Positions 20,610-29,265 are shown, numbered from the stretch's first letter. The stretch is DNA of 46,106 nt from Flavobacteriaceae bacterium (GCA_002862715.1 PKDV01000005.1:1-46106); one strand, 5' to 3'. Numbers and translations: made by a program. Notes: a model not told the origin generated them from the letters alone.

Positions 20610-21825
20610 AAATTATCAGCAAACCATTGATTGGTTATTTCTCAATCTCCCGATGTACCATCGCGATGGACCGCCAGTTTTAAAACTCAATTTAGATTCT
20701 ATAACTTTTATTGCAAATCATTTTGGTAACCCTCAAAATAACTTTAAATCAATTCATATTGCCGGAACTAATGGAAAAGGCTCATCCGCAAATATGATTG
20801 CATCTGTACTAAAGGAATCAAATTATAATGTCGGTTTGTATACATCTCCCCACTTAATAGATTTCAGAGAGCGAATAAAAATTAATGGAAAAAAAATTTC
20901 AAAATCTTATATCACCAAATTTGTTAATGAAAATTTTCTTTTTTTAAAAAAAAATAAATTTTCTTTTTTTGAAATTACATTTGCTTTGGCAATCAGTTTT
21001 TTTTCACGAAAGGAAGTTGATTATGCTGTAATAGAAACCGGGCTAGGAGGAAGATTGGATGCCACAAATATTATAAAACCAATTGTGAGTTTAATTACAA
21101 ATGTGGGGTTAGATCATCAACAATTCTTAGGGAATTCTTTAGAACAAATAGCTTACGAAAAAGCCGGTATAATTAAAAAAAACACGCCAATTGTAATTAG
21201 CGAATACAACAAAAAAACCTATCCAGTCTTTAAAAAAATTGCTGAAAAAAATAGAGCTAAATTATTTTTAGCAAAAAAATCTAATTTCAGTACAGACTTA
21301 GACGGTGACTATCAATCACTAAATATTGATGGAGTTGTTAAAACAATAGAAATTATTAATAAAGAAATAATTAACAATGGTAAATTAAAAAAAGGGCTAT
21401 TAAACGTTAAAAAAAATATGGGATTTCGAGCTAGATGGGATGTTTTAGGCAGTAATCCTCTTGTAATTGCAGATGCAGCTCACAACTTTAATGCTGTTCT
21501 ATTGGTATTGAATCAACTAAAAAAAAATTCAAAAAAAGTTCATTTTGTTTTTGGCCTATCCAACGATAAAAAAATTGAAAGTTTTACAAAAATTTTACCA
21601 TCTGAATTTTATTATTACTTGTGCTCAGCTAATGTTCCAAGGTCAATGAATGTTGCTGAACTTGACAAAGTTTTTTTTAAAAGAAAATATTTGAAATATG
21701 AGTGTCACAAAAGTGTTAAAAATGCTTGTCTGAGTGCTTTAAAAAATTCAGAAAAAAATGATATCATATTTATATGTGGCAGTATATTTATAGTTGGAGA
21801 GGTTCTCAAACATAAAATTTTCTGA
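20599..21825 (+). CDS. folC: Folylpolyglutamate synthase / dihydrofolate synthase
   Basis: Motifs IHIAGTNGKGSSANMIASVL, GLYTSPHLIDFRERIKING, and ETGLGGRLDATNI. TTG start, 11-bp overlap with nhaD. Confidence 0.93.
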   Translation: MSFKNYQQTIDWLFLNLPMYHRDGPPVLKLNLDSITFIANHFGNPQNNFKSIHIAGTNGKGSSANMIASVLKESNYNVGLYTSPHLIDFRERIKINGKKISKSYITKFVNENFLFLKKNKFSFFEITFALAISFFSRKEVDYAVIETGLGGRLDATNIIKPIVSLITNVGLDHQQFLGNSLEQIAYEKAGIIKKNTPIVISEYNKKTYPVFKKIAEKNRAKLFLAKKSNFSTDLDGDYQSLNIDGVVKTIEIINKEIINNGKLKKGLLNVKKNMGFRARWDVLGSNPLVIADAAHNFNAVLLVLNQLKKNSKKVHFVFGLSNDKKIESFTKILPSEFYYYLCSANVPRSMNVAELDKVFFKRKYLKYECHKSVKNACLSALKNSEKNDIIFICGSIFIVGEVLKHKIF

Positions 21826-21849
21826 TATTATTTTAAAATCGCATTTTTA

Positions 21850-21857
21850 TATATTTG
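21850..21857 (+). promoter_or_regulatory. Candidate -7 box TATATTTG upstream of tRNA-Val
   Basis: Exact TAnnTTTG, 9 nt before the mature tRNA 5' end. Confidence 0.5.
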
Positions 21858-21866
21858 CAAACTTTC

Positions 21867-21941
21867 GGGCGCGTAGCTCAGTTGGTTCAGAGCACTTGGT
21901 TTACACCCAAGGGGTCAGGGGTTCGAATCCCTTCGCGCCCA
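21867..21941 (+). tRNA. tRNA-Val (anticodon UAC)
   Basis: Cloverleaf: acceptor GGGCGCG/CGCGCCC, D-arm GCTC..GAGC, anticodon arm CTTGG-TTTACAC-CCAAG, T-arm AGGGG-TTCGAAT-CCCTT, discriminator A. CCA is not encoded. Confidence 0.97.
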
Positions 21942-21944
21942 CTT

Positions 21945-21962
21945 ATTTTAGAAGACTAAAAT
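21945..21962. terminator. Hairpin ATTTTAG-AAGA-CTAAAAT between tRNA-Val and the convergent coiled-coil gene
   Basis: Perfect 7-bp stem with 4-nt loop starting 4 nt after the tRNA. No clear U-tract. Confidence 0.35.
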
Positions 21963-22738
21963 GCTGACGAAAATATATTATTCATAAATTCTTCTTGCTC
22001 ATTTGCTAAATCTTTATCCACTAGTATTCTGCCACTGTGTTCATCTGTTATAATCTTTTTTCTTGATGCAATTTCTAGTTGAATTTGTGGAGGGATTGTA
22101 AAAAATGAACCTGCAGAAGCTCCTCTATCTACTGATACAATAGCTAAACCATTCTTTACTGATTTTCTGATTCTTTTATATGCAGATACTAACCTTTCGT
22201 CAGCTTTTATAGCAAATTCATTGGATTTTTTTATCAATATATCTTCTTCTTTTTGTGTCTCAGCCATAATTGAATCAAGTTCACTTTTTTTATGTTCTAA
22301 GTGATTCTTTCTTTCTTCAATTTTTGCCGAAGTATCATTTATCGATTCATTTTTTTGTTCGATAAGTTCACCAAGTTGTTTAATTTGTTTTTCAGCAAGT
22401 TCAATTTCAAGTTCTTGGAACTCAATTTCCTTATTGAGAGATTCATATGCCCTATTATTTCGAACGTTTTTTTGTTGGTCATTATATTTCTTTATTAAAT
22501 CATTGGCAACATCGATGCTGTGTTTTTTATTTTTTATTTCATCACTAAAAGCTTCAACTTCAATGTTAATATTACTTAACCTTTTTTCTAAACCAGCAAT
22601 TTCAGCATCAAGGTCTTCAACTTCAAGCGGGAGTTCACCTCTGACATTTTTTATTTCATCAATTCTGGTATCAATTAACTGTAGATTGTACAGTGCTCTT
22701 AATTTTTCTTCTATTGTTGATTCTTTAGATTTTGGCAT
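21956..22738 (-). CDS. Coiled-coil protein of the C4-type zinc-ribbon (DUF164) family with degenerate ribbon
   Basis: Long N-terminal coiled coil. C-terminal RGASAGSFFTIPPQIQLEIASRKKIITDEHSGRILVDKDLA aligns with the zinc-ribbon segment, but the cysteines are absent. Confidence 0.83.
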   Translation of the reverse strand: MPKSKESTIEEKLRALYNLQLIDTRIDEIKNVRGELPLEVEDLDAEIAGLEKRLSNINIEVEAFSDEIKNKKHSIDVANDLIKKYNDQQKNVRNNRAYESLNKEIEFQELEIELAEKQIKQLGELIEQKNESINDTSAKIEERKNHLEHKKSELDSIMAETQKEEDILIKKSNEFAIKADERLVSAYKRIRKSVKNGLAIVSVDRGASAGSFFTIPPQIQLEIASRKKIITDEHSGRILVDKDLANEQEEFMNNIFSSAF

Positions 22739-22740
22739 AA

Positions 22741-23835
22741 TTAAAAATATTCTACTGGGTTTGTATCAATTTTTGATGAAATGAATGCAAAATTAGGAAA
22801 TTTTTCTTTAAGAAAATTTTCGATAATCTTTTTTGTAAATTGCTCACTTTCATAATGGCCGACATCTAAAATTAAAAACTTATTATCAGCCTTAAAAAAG
22901 TCATGATATTTTAGGTCTGCAGTAATATATGCATCTATTTTTTTATTTATGACTTCACCTATTGCAAAGCTTCCAGAACCACCTAAAACCGCAACTTTTT
23001 TAATTTTCCTTCCTGTTATTTTATTATGTCTTATTACTTTAGAATTTAGTGTTCTTTTTGTCAATTTTAAAAATTCAATTTCACCAATAGGATTTTCAAG
23101 ATAACCCACACAACCTAATCCAACAGAGCTGTCAATATTTTCTATATTAAAAATTTCATAAGCTGGTGTTTCAAATGGATGTGTTTTATGCAAGGAGCTT
23201 AATACTTTTTTTTTCAAGTTTTTTGCAAAAACTACTTGTAATTTTGATTCATCTTCTAAATTTCTTTTTCCTACGGTTCCTTTAAATGGGTTACTCTTTT
23301 TGTTAGGTTTAAAACCACCTTTTCCAGTTGAAATGAAGCTGCATTCGCTATAATTGCCAATATTACCTGCTCCTGCTTCATACAGTGATTTTTCAACAAT
23401 AGACAAATGGGAGTTTGGCACGTATGTGTTTAACTTTAATATTGTATTTTTTTTTGGAATTAATACTTTTCTGTTTTTTAATCCTAGCTCATCTGCAAGA
23501 GATTTATTAACACCATTAATATTATTGTCAAGTGAGGTATGTATTGCATAAATATTAATATCATTTTTTAAAGCTTTTGTAACAGTTCTACCTACATAAG
23601 TATTTGTATTTATTTTTTTTAGTCCAGAATATATTATCGGGTGAAAGCAAATTATTAATTCACATTTTAATTTAATTGCTTCGTCAACAACACTTTCAAT
23701 ACAATCATGAGAGATTAAAACTTTAGATATATTATTTTTCTTATTTCCAACAAGAAGACCAACATTATCAAAATCTTCTGCAAATTCCAAAGGGCACCAT
23801 TGTTCTATAACATTTGTAATATCACTAACTACCAT
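22741..23835 (-). CDS. Nif3-like dinuclear metal centre protein (ORF track start 23844; ATG at 23835 favoured)
   Basis: Motifs WCPLEFAEDFDNVGLLVGN, ELIICFHPIIYSGLK, AIHTSLDN, GGSGSFAI, TADLKYHDFF, and LDVGHYESEQF. Contains the internal YqfO-like domain. Confidence 0.92.
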   Translation of the reverse strand: MVVSDITNVIEQWCPLEFAEDFDNVGLLVGNKKNNISKVLISHDCIESVVDEAIKLKCELIICFHPIIYSGLKKINTNTYVGRTVTKALKNDINIYAIHTSLDNNINGVNKSLADELGLKNRKVLIPKKNTILKLNTYVPNSHLSIVEKSLYEAGAGNIGNYSECSFISTGKGGFKPNKKSNPFKGTVGKRNLEDESKLQVVFAKNLKKKVLSSLHKTHPFETPAYEIFNIENIDSSVGLGCVGYLENPIGEIEFLKLTKRTLNSKVIRHNKITGRKIKKVAVLGGSGSFAIGEVINKKIDAYITADLKYHDFFKADNKFLILDVGHYESEQFTKKIIENFLKEKFPNFAFISSKIDTNPVEYF

Positions 23836-23841
23836 ATTATT

Positions 23842-23849
23842 CAAATATA
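23842..23849 (-). promoter_or_regulatory. Candidate -7 box TATATTTG upstream of the Nif3-like gene
   Basis: Exact TAnnTTTG on the minus strand, 6 nt before ATG 23835. Its TTG is the TTG used as start in the ORF track. Confidence 0.5.
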
Positions 23850-23856
23850 AAAGTTC

Positions 23857-23864
23857 TAAATTTG
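23857..23864 (+). promoter_or_regulatory. Candidate -7 box TAAATTTG upstream of lpxK
   Basis: Exact TAnnTTTG, 5 nt before the lpxK ATG. Confidence 0.5.
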
Positions 23865-23869
23865 TTTTT

Positions 23870-24877
23870 ATGGTTTTATTTAAAAAAGCATTATTTCCAT
23901 TAAAAATTGCTTACAATTCGGTTATAAGACTTCGTCAATTAGCATACAAATATTCAATAATCAAATCACACAAATTCTCATTTCCGATAATAGTAGTTGG
24001 GAATTTATCAACGGGTGGTACAGGAAAAACACCAATGATTGATTATCTGTTGCAAAAATTTACGAATAAAACAACATTAGCTGTTTTGAGTAGGGGCTAT
24101 GGAAGAAAATCCTCTGGATTTTTCAAGTTATCTAAATTTTCAACCGCTTCTAATGTTGGAGATGAGCCGTTGATGCTTTTTAAAAAACACCCAAATACAA
24201 TTATTACCGTTGGTGAAAACCGATTTAAAGCGATAAAAAAAATAGTTGAGAATTATCCAAAAGTTAAATCAATAATTTTAGATGATGGAATGCAACACTT
24301 AAAAGTAATATCATCCTTTAAAATTTTATTGACAACATTTGATAAACCGTGGTTTAAGGATGAATTATTACCTGTTGGTAATCTTAGAGCAAATAAATCT
24401 CAATCTAAACATGCTGATGTGGTAGTGGTTACTAAATGTCCACATAATATAGATTTAAAAACTAAAATTTTATATAAAAAAAAATTATCAATAAACAAAA
24501 ATCAAAAACTTTTTTTTACAACTATTTCATATAATGATTATGTGCTTGGAGAAACAAAAATTAATGTAGCTGAGTTTTTAAAAAATGAATTTATTTTGGT
24601 GACTGGAATAGCAAATTCAAAAAATCTGGTTAATTATTTAAAATCTAAAAATGCAAAATTCAATCATTATCAATTTAAAGACCATCATAATTACACAAAA
24701 AATCAAATTGATAAGTTCGTTAAGTCAAATAAAAATATTTTGACAACAGAAAAAGATTATGTCAAGCTTGCAACTTTTAAAATTCAAAGGTTGTTTAGTA
24801 TTGGAATTGAAATAAAATTTGTTGAGGGAGAAAAATTTTTTATTAAAATATTGAACAAGCAATTAAAAATTAATTGA
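23870..24877 (+). CDS. lpxK: Tetraacyldisaccharide 4'-kinase
   Basis: Motifs VVGNLSTGGTGKTPMIDYL, LSRGYGRKSSGF, GDEPLMLFKKHP, ILDDGMQH. Confidence 0.94.
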   Translation: MVLFKKALFPLKIAYNSVIRLRQLAYKYSIIKSHKFSFPIIVVGNLSTGGTGKTPMIDYLLQKFTNKTTLAVLSRGYGRKSSGFFKLSKFSTASNVGDEPLMLFKKHPNTIITVGENRFKAIKKIVENYPKVKSIILDDGMQHLKVISSFKILLTTFDKPWFKDELLPVGNLRANKSQSKHADVVVVTKCPHNIDLKTKILYKKKLSINKNQKLFFTTISYNDYVLGETKINVAEFLKNEFILVTGIANSKNLVNYLKSKNAKFNHYQFKDHHNYTKNQIDKFVKSNKNILTTEKDYVKLATFKIQRLFSIGIEIKFVEGEKFFIKILNKQLKIN

Positions 24878-25745
24878 CATGTTTATGAGCCTTATAGGAG
24901 GAACGTACTAAGGCACCACTTTCAACATGACGAAAACCCATCTCATATCCAATATTTTCATACTTTTTAAATTTTTCTGGATTGATAAATTCAACAACAG
25001 GTAGGTGATTTTTTGTTGGTTGCAAATATTGTCCCAATGTGATTATATCAACATCAATCTTTCTGAGGTCTTTCATAGATTCAATAATTTCAAATTCATT
25101 TTCACCCAATCCAAGCATGATTCCAGATTTGGTTCTTTTAATCCCATTAGATTTTAAGTATTTGAGAACTTGAATACTTCTATCATATTTTGCTTGTATT
25201 CTTACTTGACTCGTTAGTCTTCTTACAGTTTCAATATTGTGGGATACTACTTCAGGACTAACATCAATAATTCTTTCTAAATATTTTTCATTTCCCTGAA
25301 AATCTGGAATTAGTGTTTCAAGAGTGGTATTTGGATTCATCCTTCTAATTGCTTGAACTGTTTCAGACCAAATGATACTGCCTTGATCAGGTAAGTCATC
25401 TCTATCAACAGAAGTTATAACAGCATGTTTTATTCCCATAATTTTTATCGAGCGGGCAACTTTTTCTGGTTCGGCCCAATCTACAGTATCAGGTCTTCCT
25501 GTTAATACCCCACAAAACCCACAAGATCTAGTACAGATATTTCCAAGAATCATAAATGTTGCTGTACCCTCAGTCCAACATTCTCCCATATTAGGACAAC
25601 CACCCGAACTACATATTGTATGTAATTCGTATTTGTCTACTAAGTTTCTTAATTCCTTATATTTTTCGCCATTAGGAAGTTTTACCTTAAGCCACTTAGG
25701 CTTAGATACTGATTTATTTTTCTCTAAGGTAACAACTTGAGACAT
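24870..25745 (-). CDS. lipA: Lipoyl synthase
   Basis: Radical SAM CxxxxxC...; CSSGGCPNMGECWTEGTATFMILGNICTRSCGFCGV and LVRSSYKA C-terminus. Confidence 0.97.
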   Translation of the reverse strand: MSQVVTLEKNKSVSKPKWLKVKLPNGEKYKELRNLVDKYELHTICSSGGCPNMGECWTEGTATFMILGNICTRSCGFCGVLTGRPDTVDWAEPEKVARSIKIMGIKHAVITSVDRDDLPDQGSIIWSETVQAIRRMNPNTTLETLIPDFQGNEKYLERIIDVSPEVVSHNIETVRRLTSQVRIQAKYDRSIQVLKYLKSNGIKRTKSGIMLGLGENEFEIIESMKDLRKIDVDIITLGQYLQPTKNHLPVVEFINPEKFKKYENIGYEMGFRHVESGALVRSSYKAHKHVN

Positions 25746-25781
25746 ACAGCAATTTTTTATGCTAATTTACAAACATCTTAT

Positions 25782-26993
25782 TTATAAAAAAAGAGTTAAT
25801 ATATACGTAAAGCTAAAAGCTAACAGAAAAATAATTGACAAAAAACTCCAAATTCTGATAATTTTTTTTGGTCTGTATTTTTTTGGCATGTTTTTTTTTG
25901 TTACCAATATAAAATTTAAGATTGCGTATAAAGGTGCAGTTATAAATGAAAGTATTGTTGCTATTTTTATTAAAAAACCCATTTCAGTTGAAAAAAATAA
26001 AAAAATTAAGCAGGTACCTAATGTTAAAATAATTAGCCAAAAGTTTTGATTTCTACCAAACTGAAAATTTAATATTTTACTTGTTAAAGACATTGTTCTT
26101 GGTGATGCATCTAAAGTAGCAATTGTTGTACTCAGCATGGTAAAAAAAGCCCCAAAAGCGATTACATAAAACCATTTTTCACCTATAGATGAAGTGTACA
26201 AGTTAATGAGTTGAGCTGCAAAAACAGAACCGCTTGAAGATAGATTTGTTCCAGAGTTATATAATACAGTAGCCCCAAGAGATATAAAAACCAGTCCCAT
26301 TATAAGAGTTAATAAATATCCAATATTAAAATCGAAGCGAAAGTTATCAAAGGTTAGTTCTGGATTTATTTTTTTTTTCTCTAGTGACCAAAGTGAATGC
26401 CATATTGAAATGTCGAGGGGTCCAGGCATCCATCCCATAAATGAAACAAGAAAAATTAATTCAAGATTATTTACAGGAAAAACTTGGTTTAGATTAAATT
26501 CTGTAGCATTATTTAATGAAACAAATGCAGTGATTATAGTACAAATACATAATGCAAAAACAAAAAGTTTAATAGTTTTATCTAAAAAATCAAATTTTCC
26601 GATAATTATTATGGTAAAACACAATAATGCAATACCAATTGAGACTAGAAGGTTTGATTCAAACCCAAATATTTTTGTAGCAATGCCTGCACTTACTGAA
26701 GTTACAGCTGCTTGTATAGTAAACATTGTCAACACATTTAAAATGAAATAAACAATTAAAATACCTTTACCAATTTCCTTATATCCTTCTAATAAGCTTT
26801 TTCCTGTAGAAAGAGTATATCTTGGGGCAAATTCAAAAAAAGGATACTTAATTAAATTAATAATTATTAATGCCCAAACAAGTCCAAAGCCAAAATCACC
26901 TCCTGCTTTAGTTGATAGTACCAAATGAGAAACTCCAATAGCAGCCCCAGCAAAAAGTAAACCTGGGCCAAGCTTTTTAATTGAATTTATCAT
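25782..26993 (-). CDS. Nramp (SLC11)-fold transporter, divergent metal site
   Basis: About 11 hydrophobic segments. Nramp-like TM1 GPGLLFAGAAIGVSHLVLSTKAGGDFGFG and TM6 region FMGWMPGPLDISIWHSLW. Confidence 0.83.
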   Translation of the reverse strand: MINSIKKLGPGLLFAGAAIGVSHLVLSTKAGGDFGFGLVWALIIINLIKYPFFEFAPRYTLSTGKSLLEGYKEIGKGILIVYFILNVLTMFTIQAAVTSVSAGIATKIFGFESNLLVSIGIALLCFTIIIIGKFDFLDKTIKLFVFALCICTIITAFVSLNNATEFNLNQVFPVNNLELIFLVSFMGWMPGPLDISIWHSLWSLEKKKINPELTFDNFRFDFNIGYLLTLIMGLVFISLGATVLYNSGTNLSSSGSVFAAQLINLYTSSIGEKWFYVIAFGAFFTMLSTTIATLDASPRTMSLTSKILNFQFGRNQNFWLIILTLGTCLIFLFFSTEMGFLIKIATILSFITAPLYAILNFILVTKKNMPKKYRPKKIIRIWSFLSIIFLLAFSFTYILTLFL

Positions 26994-26994
26994 A

Positions 26995-27543
26995 TTATTG
27001 AAGCTTTTCGTTTAATAACTTTTTTGCTCTCATCAACTTTACTTTAATTGTACTTTCATTTGATTTAAGTTTCTTTGATATTTGTTTAATACTTAATTGT
27101 TGAAGGTATCTCAACTGAATTACTTCCCTATATTTTGGTTTTAATAATCCAATTTTATTTATTAAAGTTTCAAGACTTTGTTTGCCAATTAAATCTCCTT
27201 CTGGATCAGGAGAATTATCAGCCACATATTTTGTTATTAAGTCATGACTTGAATTGAAAGTTGAGTTTATTTTTTTTTCTCTTGTTGTATCTATGTATAA
27301 ATTTTTTGCTATCGTTATTAGCCATGTATTAAATGCATATTTTTCATTGTAAGTAGATATTTTTTCAAAACTCTTTCCAAAACATTTGATTGTTAGTTCC
27401 TCTGAAATATCTTCATTTTTTGAAAATTTAAGCATTATTGAATAAACTTCATCCCAGTAATGTTCCAATAAAAAGCGAAATGAATGTTGATTTCCATTTT
27501 TCGCCATTTTGATTTGGGCTATAATTTCATCTTTAAAATTCAA
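26995..27543 (-). CDS. ECF-type sigma-70 family RNA polymerase sigma factor
   Basis: Region 2 (FNTWLITIAKNLYIDTTREKK). Region 4 (LKPKYREVIQLRYLQQLSIKQISKKLKSNESTIKVKLMRAKKLL). Confidence 0.92.
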   Translation of the reverse strand: MNFKDEIIAQIKMAKNGNQHSFRFLLEHYWDEVYSIMLKFSKNEDISEELTIKCFGKSFEKISTYNEKYAFNTWLITIAKNLYIDTTREKKINSTFNSSHDLITKYVADNSPDPEGDLIGKQSLETLINKIGLLKPKYREVIQLRYLQQLSIKQISKKLKSNESTIKVKLMRAKKLLNEKLQ

Positions 27544-27749
27544 TTTAATTTCGCATTTGAAACATCACACTTGGTATTTTTTTCTGGTATTTTACCACAA
27601 AGACTACATGGTTCACCATCCTTGTTTAAAAATGGGTTTTGACTTGCACATGTTCCAGAGAATTTACCATTTTTTTTTGAAATAATTTTTATACTTATTC
27701 CAACAATTGAAATGGCAATTAAAAATAGTGTAATTAAAAAGAGAAGCAT
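27540..27749 (-). CDS. Small single-TM protein with four cysteines
   Basis: 69 aa. N-terminal TM helix followed by KIISKKNGKFSGTCASQNPFLNKDGEPCSLCGKIPEKNTKC (C34, C48, C51, C61). 4-bp overlap (TTGA) with the sigma gene. Confidence 0.78.
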   Translation of the reverse strand: MLLFLITLFLIAISIVGISIKIISKKNGKFSGTCASQNPFLNKDGEPCSLCGKIPEKNTKCDVSNAKLN

Positions 27750-27769
27750 TTAATAAAAATATATAAAAT

Positions 27770-28771
27770 CTAATTAATTAGGTTTACTTCTTCCTCAAGC
27801 TGAATTTTAAATTTATTAAAAACCTCTTTCTTAATTTCTTTTGCATAATTCCAAAGTTCCGCTCCGTTAGCATTTCCATAGTTTACTAGTACAAGTGATT
27901 GATTACTATGCATACCTACGTTTTTAATTCTTTTTCCTTTAAATCCACATCTTTCAATTAACCATGCAGCTGAAATTTTTACTTTTTCGCCATTTAATGG
28001 AAAAACTGGAATATCAGGATAATTTTTAATAAGTTTTTCAATAACCTTCAAATTTATAATTGGATTTTTGAAAAAACTTCCAGCATTTCCAATTTCTTTA
28101 TGGTTAGGTAATTTTTTGGATCTTATTTTTACGATAGCGTCAGAAACGTCTTTGATACTAGGACTTAAAATTTTCATTTGTTGAAGTGTCTCATTTATTT
28201 CGCCATAATTTGTATTTATTTTATGATTTTTTTTTGTTAATCTTAAAGTAACATTAGTGATGATAAATTCTCCTTTGTACTCATTTTTGAAAATTGAATC
28301 ACGATAGGAAAACTTACAATCAGATGCGTTAAAATTGACTTTAGAACCATTTTTTATTTCAATGCATTCTAATTCATGAAAAACATCACAAATTTCAGTA
28401 CCATATGCACCAATATTTTGAATAGGACTAGCTCCAACCAAGCCAGGAATTAAACTAAGATTTTCAATTCCCCCATAATTTTTTGAAATACACCATAATA
28501 CTAAATGATGCCAATTTACCCCAGCACCAACAGAGACATATATAGCGTTGTCGTTTTCATTAACTATTTTAATACCACCAATGGAGTTTTTAATTACTGG
28601 ACCTGTTATTTTATTTAAAAAAAGAATATTAGTTCCACCACCTAAAACAAAAAATTCTCTAAATTTTTTTTTAAGTATCAAATTTTTTAACTCAAAAAAA
28701 CTAAAAACCTCTTTGAAGTAGGGAGTTCTACATTCAACACCAAATGAATTGAATTTTTTTAAAGAGAACAA
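27770..28771 (-). CDS. murB: UDP-N-acetylmuramate dehydrogenase
   Basis: Motifs FVLGGGTNILFL, GGIENLSLIPGLVGASPIQNIGAYG, and FFKNPI. Confidence 0.96.
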   Translation of the reverse strand: MFSLKKFNSFGVECRTPYFKEVFSFFELKNLILKKKFREFFVLGGGTNILFLNKITGPVIKNSIGGIKIVNENDNAIYVSVGAGVNWHHLVLWCISKNYGGIENLSLIPGLVGASPIQNIGAYGTEICDVFHELECIEIKNGSKVNFNASDCKFSYRDSIFKNEYKGEFIITNVTLRLTKKNHKINTNYGEINETLQQMKILSPSIKDVSDAIVKIRSKKLPNHKEIGNAGSFFKNPIINLKVIEKLIKNYPDIPVFPLNGEKVKISAAWLIERCGFKGKRIKNVGMHSNQSLVLVNYGNANGAELWNYAKEIKKEVFNKFKIQLEEEVNLIN

Positions 28772-28774
28772 TTT

Positions 28775-29179
28775 CTAAATATCTTCTTTTATTTCCTTAA
28801 TACTTTCTGAATCTAAAACTTCCCCAGTAATTTTCAAAATCACAGTCTCATTAGCCGCATTCGAATTGACGATAATAGTTTTATTAATTATTCCAATTCT
28901 TTCTGTATCATAATTAACTTTTATTAAATCAGATACTCCTGGTGCAATTAATGAATCTGGTTTTTTTGGAATTGTGCATCCACATGAAGACCTGACTTTA
29001 TTTATTTTCAAGTCTCTGTCTCCAGTGTTGGTGAATTTAAAATCTACAGTTCCGTTGTCGCCTTGTAAAATTTTACCATAATTAATTGTAAGCGAATCGA
29101 AAGTTATATAAGCAGAATTTTGGCCTAGAGAGTAAACACTGCAAATAAGAAAAAAAAGAAATAAAATATTTTTATTCAT
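28775..29179 (-). CDS. DUF1573 domain protein
   Basis: Signal peptide; FDSLTINYGKILQGDNGTVDFKFTNTGDRDLKINKVRSSCGCTIPKKPDSLIAPG. Confidence 0.9.
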   Translation of the reverse strand: MNKNILFLFFLICSVYSLGQNSAYITFDSLTINYGKILQGDNGTVDFKFTNTGDRDLKINKVRSSCGCTIPKKPDSLIAPGVSDLIKVNYDTERIGIINKTIIVNSNAANETVILKITGEVLDSESIKEIKEDI

Positions 29180-29240
29180 AATTATTTATAACTAATAATC
29201 AAATCATAAATTTAACATCTTTTAATTTAAATTCGATGTT

Positions 29241-29248
29241 TAAATTTG
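29241..29248 (+). promoter_or_regulatory. Candidate -7 box TAAATTTG upstream of valS
   Basis: Exact TAnnTTTG, 17 nt before ATG. Confidence 0.4.
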
Positions 29249-29265
29249 TGTTGAAATAAATTTTT

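Noticed and set aside
21867-21941. tRNA-Val as an integration site for a mobile element
   Set aside because: No integrase and no direct repeat of the tRNA 3' end were seen nearby. The downstream gene is 14 bp away and is a chromosomal coiled-coil gene.
25759-26049. Plus-strand 96-aa ORF with a hydrophobic segment near the lipA/Nramp junction
   Set aside because: It is almost entirely antisense to the Nramp-fold CDS. Its hydrophobicity mirrors the transporter's TM codons.
26410-26751. 113-aa plus-strand ORF inside the transporter
   Set aside because: Antisense to a well-supported CDS, with no independent start context or family match.
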